Origin: Methylovulum sp.
Lineage (GTDB): Bacteria > Pseudomonadota > Gammaproteobacteria > Methylococcales > Methylomonadaceae
Assembly (NCBI GenBank): GCA_028713595.1
Contig: JAQTNZ010000111.1
Coordinates: 1 to 7,568 of the forward strand
Length of the DNA stretch: 7,568 nt
Reading direction: 5' to 3'
The notes beneath the pieces were generated by a model. It saw nothing but the letters and a program-made list of their open reading frames with translations. It did not search any database and had not been told where the DNA came from. Positions within the stretch are counted from its first letter, which is position 1. Each line of letters begins with the position of its first letter. A program made the position numbers and the translations under genes. Shown here piece by piece: positions 1 to 5,946 of the stretch.

Positions 1-556
1 GTACAGCAGGCCGTTGCCCGCCGCTGATGCTGACCAAGCCGACACCGGACAATTGCGACAACTTTTGCGCCAAGCGGGTATCGACCAAATCTTCCACTTT
101 GGTCAATGGCAAGGTGTTGGAGCTGACCGCCAAGGTCATAATCGGGGCATCGGCAGGATTGACCTTGCTGTAGATCGGCGGCATCGGCAAATCATTAGGC
201 AACAAGTTCGCCGCTTCGTTAAGCGCCGCCTGCACTTGTTGTTCGGCAACGTCAATATTCAGGTTCAAGATGAATTGCAGGACAATGACCGATGCGCCTG
301 AAGAGCTGGTGGACGACATTTGGCTTAAGCCCGGCAACTGCCCCAATTGGCGCTCCAATGGTGCGGTGATCAGCGATGATGTCACTTCTTGGCTGGCGCC
401 CGGATAGAGCGTGACGACTTGGATGGTCGGGTACTCAACCTGCGGTAAAGCCGAAATGGGCAGTTCACGGTAGGCCAGAATCCCCAGCAGCAATAAGGCC
501 AGCATGATCAGTGACGTGGCAATCGGGCGTAAAATAAATAACCGTGAGGGGTTCAT
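1..556 (-). CDS. mdtB: RND multidrug efflux transporter MdtB, N-terminal part (runs off left edge)
   Basis: This is the inner-membrane proton-drug antiporter subunit of an MdtABC-type tripartite pump, which works with the MdtA adaptor and a TolC-like outer-membrane channel. The ATG is at 556 and the frame stays open to the window edge, giving about 185 residues. The start reads [18 protein letters not shown], with the first transmembrane helix at about residues 8-30, followed by [19 protein letters not shown]. That '[15 protein letters not shown]' block and the later [28 protein letters not shown] and [16 protein letters not shown] stretches are the MdtB-type signature of the porter domain, as remembered from E. 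coli MdtB. A weak SD-like TTAGGA sits about 11 nt before the ATG, inside the 9-bp duplication left by a small inserted element. It lies downstream of mdtA on the same strand, so co-transcription is likely. MdtC or another close RND paralogue is less likely but possible. Confidence 0.93.
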   Translation of the reverse strand, partial: MNPSRLFILRPIATSLIMLALLLLGILAYRELPISALPQVEYPTIQVVTLYPGASQEVTSSLITAPLERQLGQLPGLSQMSSTSSSGASVIVLQFILNLNIDVAEQQVQAALNEAANLLPNDLPMPPIYSKVNPADAPIMTLAVSSNTLPLTKVEDLVDTRLAQKLSQLSGVGLVSISGGQRPAV

Positions 557-566
557 GCTATTTGTA

Positions 567-575
567 TCCTAACAA
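567..575. repeat. 9-bp direct repeat, left copy (target-site duplication)
   Basis: The sequence tcctaacaa occurs here and again at 746-754, immediately outside the terminal inverted repeats of the 170-bp element between them. This is what a transposition-generated target duplication looks like. Read on the minus strand it is ttgttagga, which supplies the SD-like TTAGGA for mdtB. If the inverted repeat is extended by one base pair, the duplication would be 7 bp instead of 9. Confidence 0.85.
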
Positions 576-745
576 GGCTCTATATGGGTTTCAGGGTCTT
601 TTACTGAAAATGTGTGGAAAGCCGTTAATAAGTATGGCAACCTTAAAAATACCCGTCATTCCGGCAGGGATTGCCGGAATGACGGGTAGATTTATGGTCG
701 TTATATTTATTAACGGCAAAAAGACCTTGAAACCCATATAGAGCC
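576..745. mobile_element. 170-bp MITE-like palindromic element between mdtA and mdtB
   Basis: The ends are perfect 17-bp inverted repeats: ggctctatatgggtttc at 576-592 and its complement at 729-745. The pairing continues inward with a mismatch to about 603/718. A second inverted pair lies inside (gccgttaataa at 621-631, complement at 708-718), and a perfect 17-bp hairpin forms the core (650-666 with 672-688, 5-nt loop gggat). The element is flanked by the 9-bp direct repeat tcctaacaa. I see no convincing coding sequence in it, so it would have to be moved by a transposase encoded elsewhere. The GGCTCT start recalls ISL3-type ends, but that family assignment is a guess. The core hairpin resembles the dispersed 'CGTCATTCC...GGAATGACG' palindromes common in proteobacteria and may be a separate nested insertion. 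Transcribed with the operon, the whole would fold into a long stem between mdtA and mdtB. Confidence 0.8.
650..688. repeat. Perfect 17-bp hairpin (REP-like palindrome) at element core
   Basis: The arms tacccgtcattccggca (650-666) and tgccggaatgacgggta (672-688) are perfectly complementary around the 5-nt loop gggat. This type of palindrome is widely dispersed in proteobacterial intergenic regions. There is no U-run after either arm, so an intrinsic terminator is not indicated. It could still stall exonucleases or affect the relative expression of mdtA and mdtB. Confidence 0.8.
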
Positions 746-754
746 TCCTAACAA
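746..754. repeat. 9-bp direct repeat, right copy (target-site duplication)
   Basis: This second copy of tcctaacaa abuts the mdtA stop codon at 755-757. Removing one copy together with the 170-bp element leaves a 19-bp mdtA-mdtB gap, a typical spacing within an operon, which supports recent insertion. Confidence 0.85.
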
Positions 755-1999
755 TCATAGTGCATCCCTGGATTTTTTCGGCTGGTCTTGTAGGGGCTGT
801 TGAGGTTTGTCGTCCCGGCCAATCACGTTGACTTTAGCGGCTTCACGCAATTTGTCAGCCCCTTCAAGCACCACCCACTCATTAGCCTGCACGCCTTCCA
901 AAACGGCCACCTGCCCCTCATATCCGGCACCCAGCCTGACATTACGCACAGTGGCAGTCTGGTCATCTTTGACGACATAGACAAACGTGCCCGCATTACC
1001 TGATTGTATGGCCGCATTGGGTACGATGGTGGCATTTCGCAAAGTGTCCACCTGCATTTTGATATTGACGAACTGGTTGGAGAACAGTGCGGTGTCGTTG
1101 TTGGCAAACGATGCCTTCAATTTGAGCGTGCCTGTGTTCGGGTCGATTTGGTTGTCAACCGCCAACAATTGCCCTTGCGCGAGTTTATGTTGGCCACTGC
1201 GGTCAAAGGCTTCAACCGCTAATGTTTTGCCTATGTGCAATTGTTTCATCACCATAGGTATCTGGTCTTCCGGCAGGGTAAAGATCACGGCGATGGGTTG
1301 GGTCTGGGTAATCACGACAATGCCGTTGGGATCAGCGGCTTTGACGATATTGCCTTGGTCAACCAAGCGTAGCCCTAAGCGCCCGCTAATCGGTGCAATG
1401 ATGCTGGCATAGCCCAGTTGCAGTTTGGCATTGGCGACCACTGCCTTATCGGTGATGACAATACCCTCATATTGTTTGACCATCGCCGCTTGGGTCGCCG
1501 TTTGTTGCGAGGCTATCGAATCTTGTGCCAACAAGGTTTGGTAACGCTGCAAGTCAAGCTGGGCATTTTTAAGCAAGGCCTCGTCACGCATCAATTGGCC
1601 TTCCGCCTGCATCAGCTGGACTTGAAACGGGCGCGGGTCGATTTCGGCGATCACCTCGCCTGCTTTGACCAACGCCCCTTCTTGAAACGCCACTTTTATC
1701 AGTTCGCCATCAACGCGTGATTTCACGGTCACTGTCCGCAAGCCCGTAACCGTTCCCAAGCCGTTGAGATAAATCGGCAAATCACCCTGTACGGCGGTTT
1801 TGGCGATCACCGAAATGACATTCCGGCTTTGTTTGTCACCGTAAACGGCTTGGGGCGGTTGTTTGGGATTGGCATTGAAAGATTTGGCAACAAAAAACGC
1901 GGGGACGCTGGCAAAAATCAGAACCGTCCGGATTAGCCATCGCGATGATTTTTTGGGCGCAATGTTGTTTATAGACCCAATAGGGTTTTCAAGCTTCAT
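755..1999 (-). CDS. mdtA: RND efflux periplasmic adaptor MdtA
   Basis: This is the membrane-fusion (adaptor) protein of an MdtABC-type pump, bridging the inner-membrane RND transporter and the outer-membrane channel. The preferred ATG at 1999 gives 414 residues, close to the 415 of E. coli MdtA as remembered. The frame stays open to a TTG at 2089, but that extension has no membrane-protein character. A hydrophobic anchor lies at about 21-38, with no lipobox cysteine. The first half of the barrel-sandwich (lipoyl-like) domain reads TVTVKSRVDGELIKVAFQEG (about 89-108). A helical hairpin follows at about 125-195, then the second half with SIIAPISGRLGLRLVDQGN (199-217). The beta-barrel contains GIVVITQTQPIAVIFTLPE (226-244) and LLAVDNQIDPNTGTLKLKA (278-296), and the membrane-proximal domain runs to about 392. 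I see no clear Shine-Dalgarno before ATG 1999, so the exact start is less certain than the identity. It is followed by mdtB. Confidence 0.95.
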   Translation of the reverse strand: MKLENPIGSINNIAPKKSSRWLIRTVLIFASVPAFFVAKSFNANPKQPPQAVYGDKQSRNVISVIAKTAVQGDLPIYLNGLGTVTGLRTVTVKSRVDGELIKVAFQEGALVKAGEVIAEIDPRPFQVQLMQAEGQLMRDEALLKNAQLDLQRYQTLLAQDSIASQQTATQAAMVKQYEGIVITDKAVVANAKLQLGYASIIAPISGRLGLRLVDQGNIVKAADPNGIVVITQTQPIAVIFTLPEDQIPMVMKQLHIGKTLAVEAFDRSGQHKLAQGQLLAVDNQIDPNTGTLKLKASFANNDTALFSNQFVNIKMQVDTLRNATIVPNAAIQSGNAGTFVYVVKDDQTATVRNVRLGAGYEGQVAVLEGVQANEWVVLEGADKLREAAKVNVIGRDDKPQQPLQDQPKKSRDAL

Positions 2000-2369
2000 G
2001 AATGATTTGTTTGACACATTTTTTAGTATTGGGAAATCGAAGGGGTTTAATGATGGGTCGCCCCATCTTTGGGTAAAGATAGTTTGCAAAAGTGCTGGGG
2101 CATCTTATAGCGGGTGTACAAGTCCGCTTTCTGGTAGTCGGCCATGTCGGAACGCAAGGATGCCCCTGTCAGAAAATTATTGCTTTAAAACCGTCCGCCA
2201 CGAAAGGCACAAGGTCTTTGCCACTGCCTTTCTTCGTGTCCTTCGTTGTTTAAGGGCGTTCTATTAAGGCTATGGTTTTCATAATCACTCTGGGCTTAAT
2301 AAAAAACAACGTTAAAAGCATAAGGCACAGAACATGCCGCCAAGTTAGCGACTTGTTTTACCTAAGGCG
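2000..2369. other. 370-bp gene-free region upstream of mdtA with several inverted repeats
   Basis: I find no convincing gene here. It should contain the mdtA promoter and the 3' end of the PepSY transcript, but neither a clear promoter nor a U-tailed terminator could be picked out. Structures seen are: atctttgggtaaagat (2065-2080), a short palindrome about 65 bp before mdtA; an 8-bp pair ggggcatc/gatgcccc (2097-2104, 2159-2166) enclosing a smaller agcgg/ccgct hairpin (2109-2113, 2124-2128); a cacgaaaggca/tgcctttcttcgtg pair (2199-2209, 2225-2238); caagt-tagcg-acttg followed by TTTT on the plus strand (2341-2359); and cctaag/cttagg (2361-2382), which overlaps the end of the PepSY gene. A 32-codon minus-strand ORF (2047-2145) is open, but I cannot support it as a gene. 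Confidence 0.6.
2199..2238. repeat. Imperfect inverted repeat of the 'CACGAA-AGGCA' type
   Basis: The arms cacgaaaggca (2199-2209) and tgcctttcttcgtg (2225-2238) pair with a 3-nt bulge around a 15-nt loop. They are followed by a further ccttcg at 2240-2245. The cttcgtgtccttcg wording resembles a short repeat I recall seeing dispersed in environmental proteobacterial genomes. Its function is unknown, and it is not followed by a U-run. Confidence 0.45.
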
Positions 2370-4043
2370 TCAACTGCTTAGGCTATCACTGTCAAGTTGT
2401 GGTTTTTCCAATGGTTGTCCGTTTGGGTATCTGGCTTTGCGGGCGGTTTTTTTGTCGGACACGGTTTTTTTAAACCCAAACGTTTGTTTAAGCCGCCTCC
2501 AACCTATCACTAAGGAACTGACGCCTAGAACCAAACCAAACGCTACCCATACTAACATCCACACATCCCACAACGGGTGATATTTGAGCCAGCCAAAATC
2601 CCAATGGTGCAGGGCTGAATAGGCCCAGCGCATAACCCGCGCACTTCTGTCCAGTTTGGCAAGCAGTTTGCCATCTTGCGGGTCGATATAAAAAAGTGTG
2701 CGGACATTATCGGCTAATTGTACCCGTAACACGGGCAAGGGTTTTTCCACCCGGCCTTGATCTTGCCTAGGGTAATAGTAACTGTCATAGTCATTCAAAA
2801 GCACTTGGCTTTCCACAGCGGTGTCAGCAGTAATGCGTTTGACCGCCGCCAACAAAGAAGGTTCCTCAAAGTGGTTTTTGCCGCCACCTTCCAGTACTTG
2901 TGGCCGCCGCTGGCCATCGCGGGTGACGGCCAATAAAAGCGCTTCGTCGCCTAAATGTTTCCAAGCCAGTTCGACCACATCAGCCCCGTCAACAGCTGCC
3001 GCCAGTTCAAGTGGCAGGATGGGCTGCCACTTGTTCATAACTTGAGGCAAAATGTTGCCTAAATAACGGTTGATTTCTTGACGGTTCGGATTGGCTTGGG
3101 AAAATATCTTCCCAGGGTTAGTGTCAAGAAACCCGCTTAACGCCCAAAAAAACATTAAACTCCCTCCTAGCAGCCCGCTCCAAAAATGCCATTTAAACCA
3201 GAATTCGCGATAAGGTTGTGTCCGGCCTTGCGAATAAGTCGCTTTGCCGCCAAAACCGGGTCGCCAACGCAACCAGCCGACAATCAGGCCTGTCAATGTC
3301 GCCACCGTTGCTGACAAGCCTAGCCACATCTGCACATCGGTGCGTGATTTCCCCAAACCGATGGCTTCCAATGGCTTCAACAAATGTAGCCAATTGCCGG
3401 CCCAGTAGAAAGCCCGCCCAAAGCGGGTGGAGGCGTGCAAGACTTCTCCTGTCCGTGAGGAAATCAATAACTGGCCACCATCATCACCTACGGCTATACG
3501 ATGGAAAGGGCTTAATGCGTCCTGATTGCGCAGCATAATCGTTTTGTCAATGACCGCCAAATAGCTTGCTTGCGCCAGATCACGGCCTTGATCCGCTTCG
3601 TACCAGTGTTCGGCAATTTTTAAAGCCTGATCGGGCGTGGTCTTATGTAAGGAACCGTCCAATGCGGACAAGGCCAAACGCTGGCCTTTATTGTCCTCAA
3701 TCAACCACAAGGGATCGCCCGCACTGCGGACCAATCGGGCATCAACAATATTAGCGGATGCCTCATCGCCTAGTTTGACGCCACTTTCGGTTTTAGATTC
3801 GGGGTCGGGTTTTGCGGTGGCTTTGCGTTGTCCGGCACTAATCTCCCAGGCCTCACCCAAACTCAACCAGCCGAATTCAGGCGCTAAGGTTTCGGCATGA
3901 GCCAACTGTTGGGCGCGATTTTGCGTGATGGTGGGTGAATACATAATCACCAAACCGGAAAAAAACCACATCAACATAAAGAGTGCCAAGGCAATGCCAA
4001 CCCAGCGGTGAACCTCAAATAGCAGACGTTTCAATCGTTTCAT
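2370..4043 (-). CDS. PepSY-associated transmembrane protein (putative membrane redox or ferric-reductase-like)
   Basis: This is a 557-residue inner-membrane protein of the PepSY_TM family, some members of which are linked to ferric-siderophore reduction or electron transfer. ATG 4043 is chosen because AAGAGAA lies just upstream (4047-4053); the open frame extends to a TTG at 4091 without an SD. Four hydrophobic helices are visible: about 14-35 (after FEVHRWVG), 239-258, 284-305 (after FKWHFWSG) and 493-515. Two large periplasmic segments lie between helices 1-2 and 3-4. The first contains PepSY-like 'SALDGSLHKTTPDQALKIA' (126-144) and 'ISSRTGEVLHAS' (194-205); the second contains 'FYIDPQDGKLLAKLDR' (451-466). 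Histidines at helix edges (H12, H220, H286, H479/H480 in ALHHWDFGWLKYHPLWD) are the kind proposed as haem b ligands in this family; haem binding here is inferred. The C-terminal tail from about 518 is basic and polar, probably cytoplasmic. It follows the dihaem cytochrome c gene by 62 bp and is probably in the same operon. Substrate unknown. Confidence 0.88.
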   Translation of the reverse strand: MKRLKRLLFEVHRWVGIALALFMLMWFFSGLVIMYSPTITQNRAQQLAHAETLAPEFGWLSLGEAWEISAGQRKATAKPDPESKTESGVKLGDEASANIVDARLVRSAGDPLWLIEDNKGQRLALSALDGSLHKTTPDQALKIAEHWYEADQGRDLAQASYLAVIDKTIMLRNQDALSPFHRIAVGDDGGQLLISSRTGEVLHASTRFGRAFYWAGNWLHLLKPLEAIGLGKSRTDVQMWLGLSATVATLTGLIVGWLRWRPGFGGKATYSQGRTQPYREFWFKWHFWSGLLGGSLMFFWALSGFLDTNPGKIFSQANPNRQEINRYLGNILPQVMNKWQPILPLELAAAVDGADVVELAWKHLGDEALLLAVTRDGQRRPQVLEGGGKNHFEEPSLLAAVKRITADTAVESQVLLNDYDSYYYPRQDQGRVEKPLPVLRVQLADNVRTLFYIDPQDGKLLAKLDRSARVMRWAYSALHHWDFGWLKYHPLWDVWMLVWVAFGLVLGVSSLVIGWRRLKQTFGFKKTVSDKKTARKARYPNGQPLEKPQLDSDSLSS

Positions 4044-4046
4044 ATG

Positions 4047-4053
4047 TTCTCTT
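4047..4053 (-). promoter_or_regulatory. Ribosome-binding site for the PepSY gene
   Basis: AAGAGAA on the minus strand ends 3 nt before ATG 4043. It is purine-rich but only a partial SD match and rather close. It still favours this start over the upstream TTG at 4091, which has none. Confidence 0.5.
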
Positions 4054-4105
4054 TTGCATCCGAAATAAGGCTGTAACGCATTTTTCGCCAAAAAAATGGG
4101 ATTTG

Positions 4106-4918
4106 TTACAAACCGGAAATATAATTGGCTAAGGCTTCGATTTCATCATCGGTCAATGGCTTGGCGATTTTATTCATCACGCCATTAGGGCTGTTGGTAC
4201 GTTCACCGAGTTTCCAATTGACCAGTTGTGCGCGTAAATAATTTTTGTTTTGCCCACCTATCACCGGATAGGTCAAATTGCCGGCACGGCTACCCTTGCC
4301 GTTGTCGCCATGGCAACGGCTACAAGGCTCAACCGCCCTGTCCTTATCACCCTCAAAAAATAATTTTCTGGCCAATGGATAATCTTGTGTATGCTGTCCT
4401 TGCATAATCTGTTTGCTGGCGAAATACGCCGCTATATCCGCCATATCAGACCCGCCCAAATCCTCGGCCATGATAGACATCACCTCGTGTTGACGTGCAC
4501 CTGATTGGAAATCATGCAATTGCTTGACAAGGTAGCTAGCATATTGCCCTGCATGTTTGGGAATCCGGCTATCCGTATTATTGCCATCTTCACCATGACA
4601 TTCTTGACAACGCTCCGAAGCCGAAATAATGTTGCCTGCAATGGGATTGCCAGTACCAATACGCTGGGCATTAGCGTTCATAAGATTGTCTGCCAATACC
4701 GTTGGCACCGAAACAACTGACACTAATAAGCTAAAAAAAAGCCAGCGTCCTTGCTGCCACGACAGATTACTACGATAAAACCCTATTAATGCAAATAGCC
4801 CGATATAGTTGGATTGACGTTGGTTTTTTATAAAAAAATAATCGGCCAATTGGCTGTTACCTGATCGGCTAATGCCGAGTCGTGAGCTGTTGGACAACTT
4901 CGAGCGCCTTATCAACAT
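4106..4918 (-). CDS. Periplasmic dihaem cytochrome c (c4/c553-like)
   Basis: A soluble electron-transfer protein with two class I cytochrome c domains. Measured from ATG 4918 (270 residues), the haem sites are CQECH at 104-108 and CSRCH at 199-203. Likely methionine ligands are M147 or M150 (HEVMSIM) in domain 1 and M248 (NGVMNKIAKPLTDDEIEALA) in domain 2. Each domain ends in a typical C-terminal helix (MADIAAYFAS, IEALANYISGL). A signal-peptide-like core RWLFFSLLVSVVSVPTVLA lies at 58-76, far from the ATG. The real start is therefore uncertain: ATG 4918 overlaps the peroxiredoxin gene by 50 nt, whereas TTG 4849 lies just after it with a weak AGG about 10 nt upstream. No ATG sits close to the signal peptide, which is odd. 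The position between the peroxiredoxin and PepSY genes suggests it carries electrons between membrane and periplasm, which is inference. Confidence 0.88.
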   Translation of the reverse strand: MLIRRSKLSNSSRLGISRSGNSQLADYFFIKNQRQSNYIGLFALIGFYRSNLSWQQGRWLFFSLLVSVVSVPTVLADNLMNANAQRIGTGNPIAGNIISASERCQECHGEDGNNTDSRIPKHAGQYASYLVKQLHDFQSGARQHEVMSIMAEDLGGSDMADIAAYFASKQIMQGQHTQDYPLARKLFFEGDKDRAVEPCSRCHGDNGKGSRAGNLTYPVIGGQNKNYLRAQLVNWKLGERTNSPNGVMNKIAKPLTDDEIEALANYISGL

Positions 4919-5444
4919 TTTCCTTGGCTTTAAGGCCGCCTATGCTTGCGGCTATTTTACCGTCAGGCGTGACAATAAACGTGGTGCGCTCTGAAAAACC
5001 GTGATTGATGTCATTGCCACGGGTATCTTTTTTACCGGGCGCAGCTTCCCGCACCGTCAATTCGTAAGCTTTGCTGATATTGCCGCCTTCATCCGCCGCC
5101 ACCGGAAACTTGCCCGCACAAAATTCAGGATCGGCTGAAAATTCATTGAGCCTGGTGATATTATCCAAAGACACGCCCACAATGCTCGCCCCAGCGGCGG
5201 CAAACTTGTCGTAGTTCACGGCGAAGCTATGTGCCTGCAAATTACAGCCATTAGTGAACGCCGATGGATAGAAGTAAACCACAACAGGGCCTTTTTTCAG
5301 CGCGTCTTGTAAGGAATAAGCGAAAGCTTTACCTGCTTGCGAGGCTTGGGCTTTAAAATCAGGGGCATTGGCGTCTTCTTTCAAAGCGGCATTAGCGGAT
5401 AGGGCAACGCCGGTTAACAGGCCGGCCAGTAAAAATCGTTTCAT
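4869..5444 (-). CDS. Secreted thiol peroxiredoxin (BCP/PrxQ-like)
   Basis: Reduces hydrogen peroxide or organic peroxides through an active-site cysteine, here apparently in the periplasm. ATG 5444 is chosen because a strong SD, AAAGGAG, lies 5 nt upstream and a clear signal peptide follows (MKRFLLAGLLTGVALSANA, cleavage near residue 19-20). The protein is 191 residues. The peroxiredoxin motif PxxxTxxC is present as PSAFTNGC (60-67), with P60, T64 and peroxidatic C67; the second conserved arginine is R153 in ERTTFIVTPDG. C109 in DPEFCAGKFPV is a candidate resolving cysteine, as expected for a 2-Cys enzyme. The start lies 10 nt after the stop of the small cytochrome gene, and that stop overlaps the SD, so translation is probably coupled. 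Most BCP/PrxQ enzymes are cytoplasmic and use thioredoxin; the periplasmic reductant here is unknown and the neighbouring cytochromes are only candidates. Confidence 0.92.
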   Translation of the reverse strand: MKRFLLAGLLTGVALSANAALKEDANAPDFKAQASQAGKAFAYSLQDALKKGPVVVYFYPSAFTNGCNLQAHSFAVNYDKFAAAGASIVGVSLDNITRLNEFSADPEFCAGKFPVAADEGGNISKAYELTVREAAPGKKDTRGNDINHGFSERTTFIVTPDGKIAASIGGLKAKENVDKALEVVQQLTTRH

Positions 5445-5449
5445 CTGCA

Positions 5450-5456
5450 CTCCTTT
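5450..5456 (-). promoter_or_regulatory. Strong Shine-Dalgarno of the peroxiredoxin gene, overlapping the upstream stop
   Basis: AAAGGAG on the minus strand precedes ATG 5444 by 5 nt. Its first two bases are the last two of the TAA stop (5455-5457) of the small cytochrome gene. It decides the start and implies translational coupling. Confidence 0.8.
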
Positions 5457-5841
5457 AAAGCGGTTTATAAGTATCGTGGCAAGCGGTATCGCAAGCCTTG
5501 GAAATTTCAATGGCTTTGTTTGACGCGGCCTCGTAATCATTGGCTTCGATAAATTTGACTATTTCATCGGCCATAACTTCGTAACGTTTGGCATCGGTCA
5601 CGGCATCGGCGGCATTGCCGCGTTTTTCAAAAAAACCTTCGACCAGCTTGAAGGACTTTTGCATGTCCTTGGCAAGCGCGATGGCGGCATTGGCATCTTT
5701 GTTGGTGATATTATCTTGGAGATTATGGGCGTTGGTATCTATAGCCTCCATCAACTCTTCGAAATCGAATTCGGCTTCGGCGTAAACAATACCCGTCGCC
5801 AGCATCAGCATAATCCCGTAGAGCTTTATCGTTTTACGCAT
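5455..5841 (-). CDS. Small cytochrome c (c'/c556/b562-like fold) with CX3CH haem site
   Basis: A small periplasmic four-helix-type cytochrome. ATG 5841 has AAGGA 8 nt upstream and begins a signal peptide (MRKTIKLYGIMLMLATGIVYA, about 1-21). The mature part is about 107 residues. It is helical and acidic, starting FDFEELMEAIDTNAHNLQ and ending EISKACDTACHDTYKPL. The layout (a Met near the N-terminus, M31; haem cysteines and His at the extreme C-terminus; A/E/K-rich helices) matches cytochromes c'/c556 and b562 as known families. The oddity is the haem motif: C117-D-T-A-C121-H122, three residues between the cysteines instead of two. Either the family has an extra residue here or attachment is unconventional. 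It heads the run peroxiredoxin, dihaem cytochrome, PepSY protein and has a candidate promoter just upstream. Confidence 0.85.
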   Translation of the reverse strand: MRKTIKLYGIMLMLATGIVYAEAEFDFEELMEAIDTNAHNLQDNITNKDANAAIALAKDMQKSFKLVEGFFEKRGNAADAVTDAKRYEVMADEIVKFIEANDYEAASNKAIEISKACDTACHDTYKPL

Positions 5842-5896
5842 ACTTGTGATCCTTATCAAGGGCGGGCCCAAGCCGCCAAAATTTCGGGTTTGCCCG

Positions 5897-5905
5897 TTTA
5901 TATCA
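5897..5905 (-). promoter_or_regulatory. Candidate extended -10 promoter for the cytochrome/peroxiredoxin run
   Basis: The minus strand reads TGATATAAA, matching an extended -10 element (TGnTATAAT-like), 55 bp before the cytochrome ATG at 5841. No matching -35 element is seen at the right distance. The resulting leader would contain short hairpins: CGGG-caaa-CCCG immediately downstream, then GGCGG/CCGCC. This is sequence inspection only. Confidence 0.4.
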
Positions 5906-5911
5906 TGTCAA

Positions 5912-5940
5912 GCCCGCCTTGCCAGTTGGGCAAGGCAGGC
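5912..5940 (-). terminator. Strong hairpin after the beta-lactamase gene (possible terminator)
   Basis: Twelve-base arms (5912-5923 and 5929-5940) pair with one mismatch (a G-U wobble when transcribed from the minus strand) around a 5-nt loop, 6 bp past the OXA stop codon. The following minus-strand bases are TTGACATGAT, not a U-run, so it may only be a 3'-end-stabilising or REP-like hairpin. It cleanly separates the beta-lactamase from the redox gene run. Confidence 0.5.
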
Positions 5941-5946
5941 GGCCTG

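Noticed and set aside
14..301. 95-codon plus-strand ORF at the left edge
   Set aside because: Antisense to the clear mdtB coding sequence; no family resemblance.
2000..2089. N-terminal extension of MdtA from TTG 2089
   Set aside because: Adds 30 residues without membrane or domain character before a plausible ATG at 1999, which gives the usual MdtA length.
2047..2145. 32-codon minus-strand ORF (MADYQKADLYTRY...) overlapping the structured region
   Set aside because: Too short, no Shine-Dalgarno, and overlaps likely repeat and promoter sequence; not supportable as a gene.
2097..2166. tRNA-like 70-base segment with complementary ends
   Set aside because: The closing stem has about the right spacing, but there is no T-loop GTTCRA, no proper D- or anticodon arm and no encoded CCA, so it is not a tRNA.
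2272..2580. 102-codon plus-strand ORF
   Set aside because: Mostly antisense to the 3' end of the PepSY gene, with no recognisable domain; treated as a shadow frame.
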